Positions 12,160 through 23,744 of a stretch of 64,000 nucleotides of DNA are shown in pieces. Under the pieces are notes generated by a model. That model was given only the letters and a program-made list of their open reading frames with translations. It was not told where the DNA came from and ran no database searches. This DNA is from Deroplatys truncata (taxonomy: Eukaryota > Arthropoda > Insecta > Mantodea > Mantidae). The stretch lies in the NCBI GenBank assembly GCA_030765065.1, contig CM060987.1, positions 69,140,557-69,204,556 of the forward strand, given 5' to 3'. A program made the position numbers and the translations under genes. Position 1 is the first letter of the stretch. Each line of letters opens with the position of its first letter.

Positions 12160-12231
12160 AACGGGTTTGAACCCGCACTAAAGCGGTACAGTGGTAAAGC
12201 AACTATGATAACCATTCGGCCAATGCTACGT
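12160..12231 (-). repeat. Second tRNA-like sequence inside the 1.66-kb element
   Basis: On the minus strand TTGGCCGAATGGTTATCA (A-box-like) precedes GGGTTCAAACCC (B-box-like, a near-perfect TpsiC stem). The sister copy at 49504-49572 (plus) reads TAGCCGAATGGCATTGTC and GGGTTCAAACCC. Spacing again suggests a long-variable-arm tRNA parent. It faces the first tRNA-like sequence. Confidence 0.5.
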
Positions 12232-12849
12232 TGCGAGTTGGTGTTCCTATACGAGTTAATAATAGCAAAACTTAACCCCACCTCAAATTTTTACATGCTT
12301 TTTGCAACCTCATACAGCGTTTGGAGGTCATTTTGGTAACCTAAACTCAAATAAACAAACTGTATTAGCCATTTTAATTACTATATGAACTGAAATATGC
12401 CATAGTTAGTGACAGAAGAGAAATTATCCACCTAATGCTTAGCATTTTTTTGACATTTGTTGGTTGACGGCTTAAATCCAATTGGTCGCACTGCTAGATC
12501 TTCCATTTTGTTTTCAAATAGTTTTGTCAACCGATGCATGTGATAAGTTGTTCCTTCAGGGGCGTTTTCAAGGGTGTGTATCAATGTGTGCTAAAGAATA
12601 AAAGTTTGTAAAATCAGCTAAAAGGGCCACTTAAGCTCCCAGTGTCAGGGTGGGATGTTTTTGGCATCGACATACATGACGATAGCATTTTGTCTCGTAA
12701 CACTTATGCACTGAGTTATCTATCCCTCCTCTATAAAGTGTTATGGAAATCAGCCTTGAGAAGGAATTCAAGAAAGGTGTAAGTCACATATGTTGCTTAG
12801 CACGCTGCATAAACTCAAAAATAAATAGGCGCAGCTGACTCATCTGCTA

Positions 12850-14290
12850 TATATATGAGAGCTTTCATCAGCGATGTAGACGAAGGTTAAGTTACTGCTG
12901 CTACTAAACGGCAATAAGAAAATGATAGTGCAGGCATGAAAATATATGGTTTAAGTTGTAATGTTACCCTTCGGCAGTTCGACCATACCTATTTTTGGGA
13001 AGATAAAGTACCCGCCCATTGCATCGTCTGGAATTATCCTCGAAAAAACGGAGGTGGTCAGTTGGCAAGGGTTGCGGATAGATTTTGTCACTACTAACAT
13101 AAACAGTTTCGTTCCATTGTGGGCCAAATTTTATGCACGCGAGTATACGTAGTATTAGAGGATACTGTATTCCTTCCAAAAATTCTATAAGAAGTAACAC
13201 AAAATCTTAGTGCAGAAAAGAATGTAGATCTCTTTAAAACACACAATTTATTTCAAATAAGTATTTGTTGTGCAATCACTCATTTCGAATGTGTCCTTTG
13301 TTATTAGTTAGAATTTTAAACAGTCCATTGCAGGTACAAGGAAGCCCAAGCGAAATGTTTAAAAACTATATGCCGGCCTTGAATGTCACAGTACTTTGAA
13401 GAAAGTATTGAAAAGCTTCACGTTGATGCCTAGCATGTGTCACCAGAGTATTGCTGGATTTATCATCTTTGGCTGCCCATGACTATGTTTCCTGTAGGTG
13501 AATCAATGCACATTACATCGGTTCTTATATCTAAACGAAAACATGCAAAACCACGGGTAAAGTACTCATTTGATGTTAAGCGTGTTCTGAATGAAGCTGA
13601 TTTAGCTGACATACCACAGTGTATTTTTTCTGCAAACGCCTGACTAAATCTTTTTCTCTATAAGCTAAAAGGAGAAGTAAACAAAACTTAAATTATCACT
13701 CCGCCGAGCACCTGGCAGCACCACGTGGAGGATGACGGGAACTAAGTACCCGGGAGAGGAAATTGCTTCAGACAGAATACTACTACAGTATATTGCGCAG
13801 CTTGGGGATCATTAGCTTTTAAACACAGTATGTCTTATTCCTATATTTTGCCTTACATCCTAAACCTTGCGGCGATCACCCCCTTCGTCCGTTGCTGTTA
13901 GTCTTACCTAAGTTCACAGTGTGCTGGTTTTCTTCAATTTTATCCTCGGCTAGCGGCAGTAGTTTTCTTTAACCTATATAGGAGCATGGACTTATCCTCT
14001 GTAAAGGAAGCGTAGATCTCGGGTGGTGATATAGGAAGACATAGATGTGCTTTGTTTATGGAAAGATGACACTGCCGTTTCTTTTTATTTAATTAACACT
14101 CGTAGTATACAACACTGGTATTGCCGCCGTAAAATACTGTCCACCGCTGTTAAACTACGGCGCGGATATGACACGAAGTTTAAATATGCTTATTATCTCT
14201 TTACGAGTAGCGGATCTTAGGTGTGTTTCTAAAACTGTCTTGATTCCGTTTTTGGCGCGATATCTCACACATCCTGCAGCATCTCTCCCT
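12850..14290. other. Unassigned stretch with an R fragment
   Basis: About 13158-13330 is a diverged plus-strand piece of the R repeat (TGTAGATCTCTTTAAAACAC, CACAATTTATTTCAAATAA). Frames at 12961-13152 and 13437-13643 (63 and 68 residues) are not recognised. I saw no inverted ends. Confidence 0.4.
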
Positions 14291-14291
14291 G

Positions 14292-14510
14292 ACCACACAT
14301 GACAAAAACTGTCTTGACAAAACTGTAATGCTAAACTGACATGACCAAACTGTCTTGCTAAAACTCCATGACAAAACTGTCTTGCTAAAACTGCCTCACT
14401 GCAATGCTAAAATTCCATGACAAACTGCCCTGCTAAAAATCCATGATAAAACTCTCTTGCTAAAACTGCCTCACTGCAATGCTAAAATTCCATGACAAAC
14501 TGCCCCGAAT
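14292..14510. repeat. Imperfect tandem array, period about 75 bp with shorter sub-units
   Basis: A block beginning CTGCCTCACTGCAATGCTAA at 14391 recurs at 14466, giving a 75-bp period. Within and before it a shorter unit recurs many times (TGACAAAACTGTCTTGCTAA and CATGACAAACTGCC variants). The array therefore looks built from a ~20-25-bp motif that was later amplified as a longer unit. Confidence 0.8.
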
Positions 14511-15992
14511 TTGCTCCAAACAGATCCATTTATAGTCTCAGGCTACTGAGAATGCTTCCTTTCCTATTGGTCCATTTTTAGCGCCACTCGACGCGTCTAA
14601 CTATATTGAATAAACTTCCAGGGATCTCATTGGTCCAAGTTTAATATAAATCGCGGCTTTTCCCACATTTACCGTTAAGCTATCTATCTCTCTCTCTTGG
14701 TCACGGCGAATTATCAAATAAAGGAACAAAGGCGTTACACCCTCGCTGTAGGAATAATGGCACTGCGACCGAAGAGAGGTCATAAAACTAGGTTTTCTGC
14801 CTTCGAAAGCACTATTCCTGTAGCTAAAACATTTCGTCGTGGACAGTATTTTAACACAGCACTTAAAGTATTTGCATTAAAACATTTATAACTCTCCTAA
14901 TATCAGAAACCTAGATACATACATAACGTTAAATCACCCTTCTTAAAATATATAAGCAGTATAAGAAAAAGATATTTATATAGTATGATTTAACATCAAT
15001 AAAAGTTAATTAATAAATTACCTATAATTACAGTTCTCGGGCTCGGCCTAGAGTTGCCGTTTCAACCTTTAACACTACTGCTAAAAGTAGACAAATAAAA
15101 GTTTGTACCTGAGCAGTTCGGCTTCTGTGATTAAAGGTACTGTTGTTAACTCCAGGCTTTAGAAATCATTCATTTAATGACTAATATCAGTATACCACCT
15201 TTGCTTTAACCTTTTATGAGTCAAGTTAAATAACGATTAGCTTGTAGGTTAAAACACAGCAGAAAACAAACGCGACCCAAGCTATCCGAGCAACAATTCT
15301 GCATTACTAACAAAGAAATTCAATTATTGCTAAACAATAGCCAACCATATTCATTGTTGATTAAAGATGGGTACTTTTCACAGAATTTGTTAAAAGCATT
15401 TAACGCAATTGACTTCTTTCCATTTCCCGCATTTATGTTCTCTACAGTGGCAGAAGGTTCTCAACCGGAAACGAACTGCAGAGCCTGCGCGTAGCCGTTT
15501 AAACCCTCTATATACAACGGTTCATTTAGTTATAGGCGAGTCTGAACAAACACATTTAGTTTCATAAATTGAACAGTTACAATAATGGATTTTTTTAAAT
15601 TTCTGTGCACGAGAATAACCACAAAATGTTACGATCTGAAACGAACTGGTTTTTTTTGTAGAGGAAGAGACATGCTAAGCGGGGAGGTTGTAGTTTACCC
15701 ACCAGCCAATGAGGTGTTGTCTTGTCACGTGGTTTTGTTTGCTTCTCCTTTCAGCTTATAGTGAAAAAGGTACAGGTAAGTGACTCCTTCTCAGCCTTTA
15801 CTCTCACTTAATCCCGTGATTAAAGTTGACGGTTCCAGCAGAAATCAATCAGAATTTTAGACGTTACATAATTCTGCGTGGTGAAATAGAGTGTTGTGTA
15901 GAACATCTAGAGCATCTAGAAAAGAATTTCACGCTATGCTAAGTCGCACAATACATCAAATTTAAAGATGCATATTAAACCTATGCACTGAG
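14511..15992. other. Unassigned stretch with promoter-like motifs
   Basis: Contains CCAAT-type motifs on either strand (about 14570, 14629, 15705), a TATA-like TATAAATCG near 14645 and AATAAAAG near 15095. These could be scattered chance motifs or parts of an old LTR-like repeat. No gene was supported. See the separate candidate at 15700-15790. Confidence 0.3.
15700..15790 (+). promoter_or_regulatory. Candidate promoter with a splice-donor consensus downstream (weak)
   Basis: In order: a CCAAT box (AGCCAATGAGG, about 15702), an E-box (CACGTG, about 15727), a pyrimidine-rich initiator-like TTCTCCTTTCAGCTT, and 35 bp later GTACAG|GTAAGTGAC, a perfect vertebrate/insect-style 5' splice donor (about 15775). 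That order would fit the start of a host transcript with a short non-coding first exon. There is no support from a linked coding exon. Confidence 0.2.
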
Positions 15993-15994
15993 TG

Positions 15995-16530
15995 AACAAG
16001 CGAGGTGGCACCGTGGTAAACTTCAACTCGCATTCGGGAAGTTCCCGGTTCGATTCCCGGCGACCGTCGACTCTAACCCATAGGTTTTTCTTGGTTTCTC
16101 CGGGTCGGCAGTTGATGCTGGGGTGGTTTCTTCTCTACAAAAACTTCCTTTCATCATTTCCCTTTCATTGCGTTTCCTTCTCATCTTTCAGCGCGCTTTT
16201 AGGTTTTGCGGAGCGGTCCCCGTGGACACCAGAGGGCTACTCGGTTGATGGCTCGTTCATCGCCCGAGAGAAGAGAGAGAGAGAGCTCCAGCAGTGGGAC
16301 CGGTCTTCGAGCGTGGAAATGTTCGGTACTTCTGCGCGCCTCTGTGGTATGTCTACTTGCGGCCTGTAGCCTACTGTGATTCCTTCACTTCATCTGTTCC
16401 ACCTGGGGATTATCATCCGCAATAGGTCTTTGCTAGTCGCAGTGCGGGAGTGTTCCCGTCCGTTGATTCACGTTCCTATACCTGTACACCGTGTAACGGT
16501 CACAGACCTCTCTTGAAAAAACAAAAATGT
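15995..16530 (+). repeat. tRNA-headed SINE, family S2, plus strand
   Basis: The head carries the A-box region GGTGGCACCGTGGTAAAC and the B box GGTTCGATTCCCGG (about 16047), then the shared post-tRNA motif GTTTTTCTTGGTTTCTCCGG, also found in the copies at 18.4-18.8 and 27.8-28.4 kb. The body is long (about 535 bp in total) and ends in an A-rich stretch near 16515-16530. Its 3' half differs from the other S2 copies, so it is a variant subfamily. An open frame across it (15992-16369) is incidental. Confidence 0.65.
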
Positions 16531-16805
16531 ACGATTTTCCCGTCGCTGTGAGTAGCTAATGCTGCAAGGTTGGACAATGAGCAATGCAGTAGTCTACATA
16601 AAGAAATGTCAATGTCAACCAAATCCTGTAGAATACATAATGAAGCTTACATGCAGCACAGATTTCGTACATATGAAGGTAAACAACGAAATTATTATTA
16701 TTATATTTGATAATAAAGAATATATATAAACAGTAGCTTTATTAAAATGGTAAAAGGTTGCTGCCAAGTGGAAAATGCTAAACAATGAGAGTGGCATGAT
16801 TAACA

Positions 16806-18110
16806 TTAGTTATAAATTTATTTATTTATTGTTCTGAACATAACAAGCATAAGCCCAATTACAATGTTCAGTACAAAGATATGGTAACATACAATCATTT
16901 ATAAATCTCACTTATACAGAAGAAACAAACAAAAATTATAAATAACAATAAAAGTTCCAAAGAAGAGGAACGAAATAAGAAGTAATAAGGAACAAAAAAA
17001 CTCGAAAAGACAAAATATAAGGTAATTATATAATCATTTCTAATTTAAACATTTTTATTAATCCACGAGAAAATGATTACTGACTATTGCATTTTAACTG
17101 AATTTCAGACATGTTGAAAATATGTACATCGAAATAATGAGGGTTGTTATTAAATATACAAATCTGTTTAACGAAGAATTTTTATGGATTTCTGTGCTTG
17201 CTATTGAGGTAAAAACAACTTCTTAAATCTACTTATTTTATTTGGTACATGAAATAATATATTTGCGATAATATTAACATAATCAATAATAGAATGTAAT
17301 ACTTTATACAGATATATTAATCCCACAATGTCTCTTCTGAAATTTAAAGCTTTAAATTTAAATATATCTAAGAGGGTTTCGTAATTTTTGTACGAAGGAT
17401 AACATCGAATTCTTTTAAATAATTCGATTGCACTTTTTCTATTACGTTCACATATTTTGTGGTCTTAGGATTCCAAATAATAGAAGTGCATTAGAGATTT
17501 TGACTAACAAAGGAGTTGTAAAGTCAAATTAATGTTTTTTCTCTATATTAATTCCTAATAATGAAGCCTAGACATTTTAGCGATTTTGTTACAATTAATT
17601 CAATGTGTCTGTTAAATCTGAGATTTGTTGCAAAATATACTCCTAAATCTTTATTTTCAACTACTTCAACGAGTGGTGTCCTATTGATGTTATAAAGATG
17701 TTTAAAGAGAGTTTTACTTTGTTGAAGGACATTTTTACACACTTACTAATATTAAATGGAAGTTTGTTCCTTTTGCTCCATGCATACAAAGAATCTAGAT
17801 CATGTTGAAGTTCTAAACAATCTAACACTATTGATACCTTTGTATAATTTAACATCATCAGCAAACATTAATATTCTGGAATGTTTAACCACACTAGGTA
17901 AATAATTTATAAAACACAAAAATAACAAAGGTCCTAAGTTGGAAGCTTGGGGGATTCCTGAATTAACATTAAACTGGTATGACACGCAATTTTTATAACA
18001 CACTACCCGTGATCTATCTTTTAAGTATGATCGAAGTATTTTCATTAATGGAAGAGAAAAACCCAATTTTAAATGTTTAAACATGAGAGCTGAAAGCAAA
18101 GCCATAATAA
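16806..18110 (-). mobile_element. 5'-truncated Jockey/CR1-like LINE
   Basis: The minus strand starts inside the reverse transcriptase palm at about 18105 and ends in an AATAAATAAATAAA tail near 16812-16830. Just before the tail is a stem-loop (TGAACATTGTAA with TTGTTATGTTCA), a common LINE 3' feature. The C-terminal RT region continues in broken frames to about 17200 (LLFGILRPQN, IELFKRIRCYPSYKNYE, NFRRDIVGLIYLYK). The 5' part (ORF1, endonuclease) is missing, as expected from incomplete reverse transcription. Confidence 0.8.
17548..18105 (-). pseudogene. LINE reverse transcriptase fragment (FADD palm motif)
   Basis: Frame pieces in order: LGFSLPLMKILRSYLKDRS, SGIPQASNLGPLLFLCFIN (RT block with the PQG-type turn), and ILMFADDVKLYKGIN with the catalytic FADD. 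Then DCLELQHDLDSLYAWSKRNK and LPFNISKCVKMSF, and LVEVVENKDLGVYFATNLRF. This is the RT motif order of non-LTR elements and is most like the Jockey/CR1 group. At least two frame changes break it, so it is inactive although the Asp pair is kept. Confidence 0.85.
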
Positions 18111-18383
18111 TTCTGTGAACAAGTGACTGCCAACAGACACAGTGCTCAAAATCAGTAGCACTATTGAGTACGGAGTAGGTAGAAATAGTAGCTTTGGCCC
18201 ATCCTTAGTTAAAGCGTATACTAAAATCGCATGCAGCACATTATATTATACCACGAGGACCGTAGATTGACAGCGAGAGAATCTTGTAATTCCAAAGAAA
18301 CTGACCTAAAAACCTTGTTTCTGCTTGGTGTTCCATAGAAGAAGGAAAAAATAAATACAAGTTCACTTTATTTTTCTACTTTT

Positions 18384-18784
18384 TTATTCTATTTTATTTT
18401 ACGTCGCTTTAACTCCTTGGTCATATCGCGACGGATCTGTTGGTGAATATCTCTTAGAACGATATGTGGTGAACAGTTAGCCTTTTAGGTCTCATCCCTT
18501 TAACCCCTGCTTCATGCCGTGCAGATGGCGTTAGGGTGCCGTCCAGTCTAACTGCTTACATTGTCTGTACATAGATGGCACAGCATTCGCTATTACCACG
18601 CATTTTTCATTTTACTATTGTTTTAGACTTAAGATGGAACTTTGGGTCGTGGTATTAAATATCCAATCCGGTATTTACCTTGACGACTGAGGAAAACCAC
18701 GAAAAAACCTCAGACACGTAGGTCGGCCCACGGGATTTGAACCCGGGACCTCCCGAATTACCGCCTGAGCCATCCCGCTCGGTC
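18384..18784 (-). repeat. tRNA-headed SINE, family S2, with 12-bp target duplication
   Basis: On the minus strand: GGATGGCTCAGGCGGTAA (A box), GGGTTCAAATCCCGTGGG (B box) and the post-tRNA GAGGTTTTTTCGTGG block. The body ends in GACCAAGGAGTTAAAGCGAC and a (TAAAA)n tail at about 18384-18405. Flanking copies of TTTTCTACTTTT at 18372-18383 and 18785-18796 are identical, so this is a full-length retroposed insertion. Confidence 0.85.
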
Positions 18785-18796
18785 TTTTCTACTTTT

Positions 18797-20150
18797 CTTA
18801 CCTCTTGTTTGATTAGATTTATCTTCTGCATGTGCAGCTTTAAAACAAAGGATATAGGAAAACTTATGACAAGCTTTGACTGCTAAATACTTTAACTGAA
18901 ATGAATGTATTCCTACACATCTTACTCTCCATTTGAATTTAATAATAATTATTGTCAGACGGAATTAAAATACTTGCTTAAATTCAAACAATAATTAGTA
19001 AGGTGTTTCAGGAAAGATTTGGATACCTTCTTATGTACCACAGTAAATTCACTGTTGTTTGAGAATAATAAAATGAAAATTCAATGATCACCAATTATAG
19101 GCTCTTTATACTTTATATTTGTCATTTTGAACAATTGAAAGATAAATTCTTATCGCACACTAAGTTTTAGAAAATGAGTGCTGTGTTTTAGAAAATGCAT
19201 ACATAGTGATCCAAAATAGATGAGACATTGTGGCAGGCATTAGGCACAACTTCGAGATAGAATTCGCAAAGACGGTAATACTGGTATAAGCAGGAAAGAA
19301 TAAAAACTACAAAATTTATAAACAGCTTATGCAACTTCAGTTGGGCCCTGAAAGGCTCTACTTTGCTTTCGTAGCTAAAAGCGTCCATTAAGGTTAAAAG
19401 CTCCTGGTAGATATAAAACTTTTATCCTCTAGTCGCGATTACATCGATCTCTCTCTTTCTAAAACATAATACGGAATTTCCATTACAATTATTTAGTATC
19501 TCCACCCTTCTAACTATAATTTCTGCTGCTTCCGTCTCCCGTTATTATTTTTCATGGTTCTTTTATTTGTTTCGATTTCTTTCAATCCTTGCGTTTCCTT
19601 TCATCTTCTACGCTTAAATCAGACTTATTTTTCAGTCTCCGCATCTCATTTATTCTACATCTCACAATTAAACAGCAACACAATGCTTGACTCCAAGGAA
19701 AAATGAGAGACCCTTCATGCAAACGGAAAAGAAAAAAAAAGTGTTTCAGGTTTTTCTTATGATAATCAAAGAGTTCAAATCGATAACAATGCAGAACACT
19801 TCTGCATTATTTCCATGTCAGTAAGGTATTGTAACACATTGTAGTAGGAGATATAAGTGCGAAGTGACAACCTTGACTAACTCCGTGTTTTAAAAATGGG
19901 ATTTTCCTTATAATGGCTCAACAACTAGTAATTGAAAGATAACAACTAATTGACAGTAAAGAAACGAAACTACTAAGTGAGAGGCTTGTATAAATATGGG
20001 AGGCATTACGTTACCGATTCGGTTCCGATCAACCCGACTATTTCTCATGGTTTTCCATACACACACATAAATGCTGGTTTGGTTACAATTTCCATGACCC
20101 TCATAGTGCATGTAATGACAAAACGGCCATTAAACTAAGCTGAAACTCTG
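18797..20150. other. AT-rich stretch, no recognised gene
   Basis: Short frames only. A pyrimidine-rich run (about 19435-19660) and an A-rich run near 19725 are the only compositional features. Confidence 0.5.
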
Positions 20151-20154
20151 ATGT

Positions 20155-20962
20155 GATACATTCATATGCCTTCTCTACCCTCTATCTTTATTAGTGACTA
20201 TACAAACTACTCTTACTATATTTTATTCGTCTATTTACTACATTTCAATCCAAATAAACCTTTGCAGAAATAGCTACATTACACATTTCGTTATAGATAC
20301 AAAGAGAACAGCGATAGTCAAATGTTTAAGAACTGCACTGTATATCTTGGCCTTAAAATTGCATGCTGTTTCCATGTAATCGCGGAAACAGTTGAATGTT
20401 GACAGGAATTTTAAGAGAATGACCAAGTAATGAACAATTCAAACCTTTAATAACGGCTTGTCACAAAAAACTTATTTGAAATAAATTGTGTGTTTTAAAT
20501 AGCTCTACATTTTTGGTGTAGTACGTTTTCGCTTAACGTGTACCAGTTATAAACGATTATACAACATTCCTTCTGAATGAAGGACTTTACAGGATATGCA
20601 TAGAAAATTCAAGATATACATTTTATTTCTCATGCAAATACCTTTAATATACGGTATTTTAATCAAAAGAGCCACTTATTAGAAAATAAAAATTTTTGAA
20701 AAATGTTTCACGTAAAGGGTAGTTGGCAGGGGGGCATTTTCTTGAAAATCTGCGTGTCGCGTGTGTTTGGTATTTATCCGAATTTTCGTTTTTGAGTTAT
20801 GCTGTTCACAGATAGAGATAGATAAAGGGGGCTTTTCTAAAATGTTTTTTTTATTTATTCAGGGTCCTTCAAAACATGTATTTCCGGTGAAATCTCAACA
20901 TGGAATTTTTGGGTGGAATACAATACCTTTTATCTACTATGTACCTGGTAGTGAAAGTAAAA
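20155..20962 (-). repeat. R-family repeat, B type, near full length
   Basis: Reading minus: head at about 20950 (ACTTTCACTACC), CATGTTTTGAAGG, CATAACTCAAAAACG, CATTTGTCATG-like middle, then the B-type signature around 20380-20400 (GCGATTACATGGAAACAG) and tail near 20160 (TAGAGAAGGC). Short frames across it on both strands are incidental. Confidence 0.8.
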
Positions 20963-22105
20963 ATATAGTAGGAATCTCCAAGGCAATTCACCATAAACAG
21001 AAACGAGTATATAATATAGAAAGCAACTCTAAGGTCATATGTCCATTACAAGCAAACTACTTTCTGCAGGCATATTCGAATAAACGCCTGAGCAGTTAAA
21101 TAAAACGATAATACATAAACTCAAAAAGTTACGTAACAACAGGGAACATATTCAAATTTAATATTTTATAAAATAAGCGTTTTATTGTCTGCAAGTTGTA
21201 GACATTCAGGACAGCACCTTAATGCACAAAACTTTTGCGTTCGATTACTCCATGATCTTCAATTTGAATATAATCGACATACAAGGAATATAGCCCGGTA
21301 TCAGCCAATTAGTTTACTCCTGATTCCCACACCCCATGTGATGTAAGGGCACAACTATGAAGCGGTTTTAGAGAGTAGTTGATATAGGGCTGCTAAAGGG
21401 AAGGGAGGGACAGGCTGAACTGCATCGTAGCTTACTGCATCACGCTAGAAAATTATTATTATTATTATTATTATTGTTGTTGTTGTTGTTGTTACGTGGG
21501 TCAGTTTGCACTGAGTGTCTCGCCTTTATCAACTAAAAACTTCGGGATACAAATTATTTGAAAATCGATAGCAGCTGTTCCATTCTGCCAGCTTTATCGT
21601 TTCCATTTTATCGTCTTTATTAGTGTTGTCAGCTGTGTGATTAATTGAATCGTTTTAATTTTACCTTCATCAGTTCGACTGATAGTGTAAATTATAATGT
21701 GAAACTAGACATTCATAATAATAAACCTACTTTTTAAAATCAATATTTTAAACACGTTTTGTGAGTGCATTGTTTGAATCCAATCATTTTATTTGTGAAA
21801 TAGTCGAAATAAACTCAATTCAGTTCCAAATTTTCTCGAGATGAATTCTGAAGCTCTAATTATGTTACTTCTACTATACATTTGTAGACACTAGAATAAA
21901 ATAAACTCAATAACATTCAGAATTCAATTAAACATTTCTTCTTCTTCTTCTTCCAGATCTTTCTATCATTATGATGTGTATATGCGTCGTTTTTTAGTTC
22001 TGCCTATTCTACTTCTCGGTCTTTGTTGAAATTTTATAATTTGCTTTGGATATCTGTCGTTGTGTTTGTACGTGATATGGTCATTTATCTAGGTATTCTA
22101 ATATT
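20963..22105. other. Unassigned stretch with a triplet microsatellite
   Basis: 21452-21494 is (ATT)n passing into (GTT)n. 21940-21957 is a (TTC)n run. No gene or inverted ends were seen. Confidence 0.5.
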
Positions 22106-22925
22106 ACTTTCCCTAGTACGTATAGTAAGTAAGAGAAGTATTGCATTCCACCCAAAAATTTGATATCGAGATTTCTACAAAAATACATGTTTTGAGGCGC
22201 CCTGAATCCAAATAAAGCATTTTTGGAAACATGTCCGTGTGTTTGTGTGTCTGTGAATAGCATAATTCAAAAACGAAAAGTTTGATAAATACCAAACTTG
22301 GTATTTAGGTTCAACATATTCCAAAGGTGCAATACGAAGATTTTCAACAAAATCCTCCTACTACAAACTACACTTTGTATGGAACATTTTTCGAAAGTTT
22401 GATTTTCTAAAAAATGACTAACGACTTTGATTAAAATACCGTATATTAAGAATATTTACATGACAGTAAAATGTATATTTTGCATTTTTGGGGAATAGCC
22501 TAAGAAGTCTTTAAGAGGGAAGTTTGATTAATCTTGTATACTGTTAAAGTTAAGCGATACACGAAAACGTACTACACAAAAATGTAGATCTGTTTACGGC
22601 ACACAATTTATTCCAAATAATTTTTTGTGGCATAAACCGTTTCTGAGATATGTGTTATTAAACGTTCGAATTGTTCATTTCTTGGCCATTCTCTTTAAGT
22701 CCTGTCAACATTCAGTTGTTTCTCGCGATTGCATGGAAACAGTATGGAATTTTAAGCCCAGCATATAGCGTCCAGTTCTTAAGCCTTTGGCTGCAGCAAT
22801 TTCTGTAAAGGTTTCTTTGGATTAAAATGTAGTAGATAGAAAAATAATCTTAGGTAAGAATACCTTGTATACCCATTAATAGAAGATAGAGGTTGGAGAA
22901 GGTCTTGTGAATATATCATATCAGT
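22106..22925 (+). repeat. R-family repeat, B type, near full length
   Basis: Head ACTTTCCCTAGTACGTATAG at 22106, then GCATTCCACCC, GATATCGAGATTTC, CATAATTCAAAAACG, the B-type GTTGTTTCTCGCGATTGCAT (about 22719), and a tail resembling GAAGGTCTTGTGAATATA at about 22897-22915. The head and tail are both present, so this is one of the best copies for defining the B type. Confidence 0.85.
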
Positions 22926-22983
22926 GTTTTTCTTTCTTTCTTTCGTTCTTTCTTTCTTTCTTTCTTTCTTCTTTCTTTCTTCC
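22926..22983 (+). repeat. (TTTC)n microsatellite
   Basis: Tetranucleotide run with a few interruptions, directly abutting the tail of the preceding R copy. Frames rich in KERKK on the minus strand come from this run. Confidence 0.95.
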
Positions 22984-23744
22984 AAAGCGCCAGATAAAGT
23001 ATTAGGGGACTCATAAGCTTCAAAGTTCGACTTAAAATTTTAACATATACATTAAATAAGTCAAAAGTGTTAAAATCATTTGAATTAATAAAAGATATCC
23101 GAACTAAGAAATACAAATTCTTTAAATACAGCTAAAGAAGAAGGAGAAAAAGTGTTATCACCACAGAAATGTAAACTCCACCACTCAGGAAGAATAATGC
23201 CAGTATGAATTAACTCATTGTAAATGTTTAATCATTTGTATAAGTATATATCAATTTACAATAAAACTGTAATTCCAAAAAGTATTGTGTTGTTTATGTG
23301 TTTGTGTGTATTGTAAACAAGAATTATCATAATAGTTAATGTACTTAATTCACATCTGTTGCAATAAAACCTCTGTAATCAAGCACTTAAAATAAAGCAT
23401 TTAAACAATGTTTGATGTATTGCAATCACTCGAGTTTCTCTACTCACTGTTCTACAAATTCTTCTTACAAAAGCTTATATCAATTCACATTTACAAAAGC
23501 GATACATTAGGTAAAACGATAGTCCAATTCTTATAGAAAGTGTCGTTATATGATGGCTATGAAAACCAATGCTGTTTATATAAACACAAAGAAAACAGAA
23601 ACGAATTCGAATTCTGATTTGAAAAAGTATAATTATTTGAAAATTCAAAGCAATAACAAGGAATATTTCGGAAATTATTAACTCCATAAAAATTTATTAG
23701 ACACAGATTGTGTACTTTAAGGTGATTTATATTTTTTTGTATAA
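22984..23744. other. AT-rich stretch, nothing recognised
   Basis: Short frames only; no shared repeat or terminal structure detected. Confidence 0.5.

Larger units (their letters stand above)
11190..12849 (+). mobile_element. Non-autonomous Tc1/mariner-type element with tRNA-like cargo, copy 1
   Basis: A 1660-bp element with imperfect inverted ends of about 42 bp (TACCAGGTGARTCAGCTG at the left; the right end is its diverged complement), flanked by TA on both sides. A second copy lies inverted at 48887-50525. Neither copy encodes a full transposase, but both keep an opposite-strand C-terminal tail (about 11879-12000 here) reading ALIREECRQIT and CIDEGGRHFEH. This matches the C-terminal style of the transposase at 10.7-10.8 kb. 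Two class-II-like tRNA sequences lie inside, facing each other (about 11450-11525 plus, 12160-12231 minus). The element starts only 48 bp after the preceding transposon. Confidence 0.75.

Noticed and set aside
14292-14510. CRISPR-like array
   Set aside because: Repeats are imperfect and contiguous without unique spacers, and the context is animal DNA. It is a minisatellite.
15992-16369. 125-residue plus-strand ORF
   Set aside because: It lies across a tRNA-headed SINE and has no recognised domain.
22926-22983. Lys/Glu-rich short proteins across the (TTTC)n run
   Set aside because: Low-complexity translation of a microsatellite.
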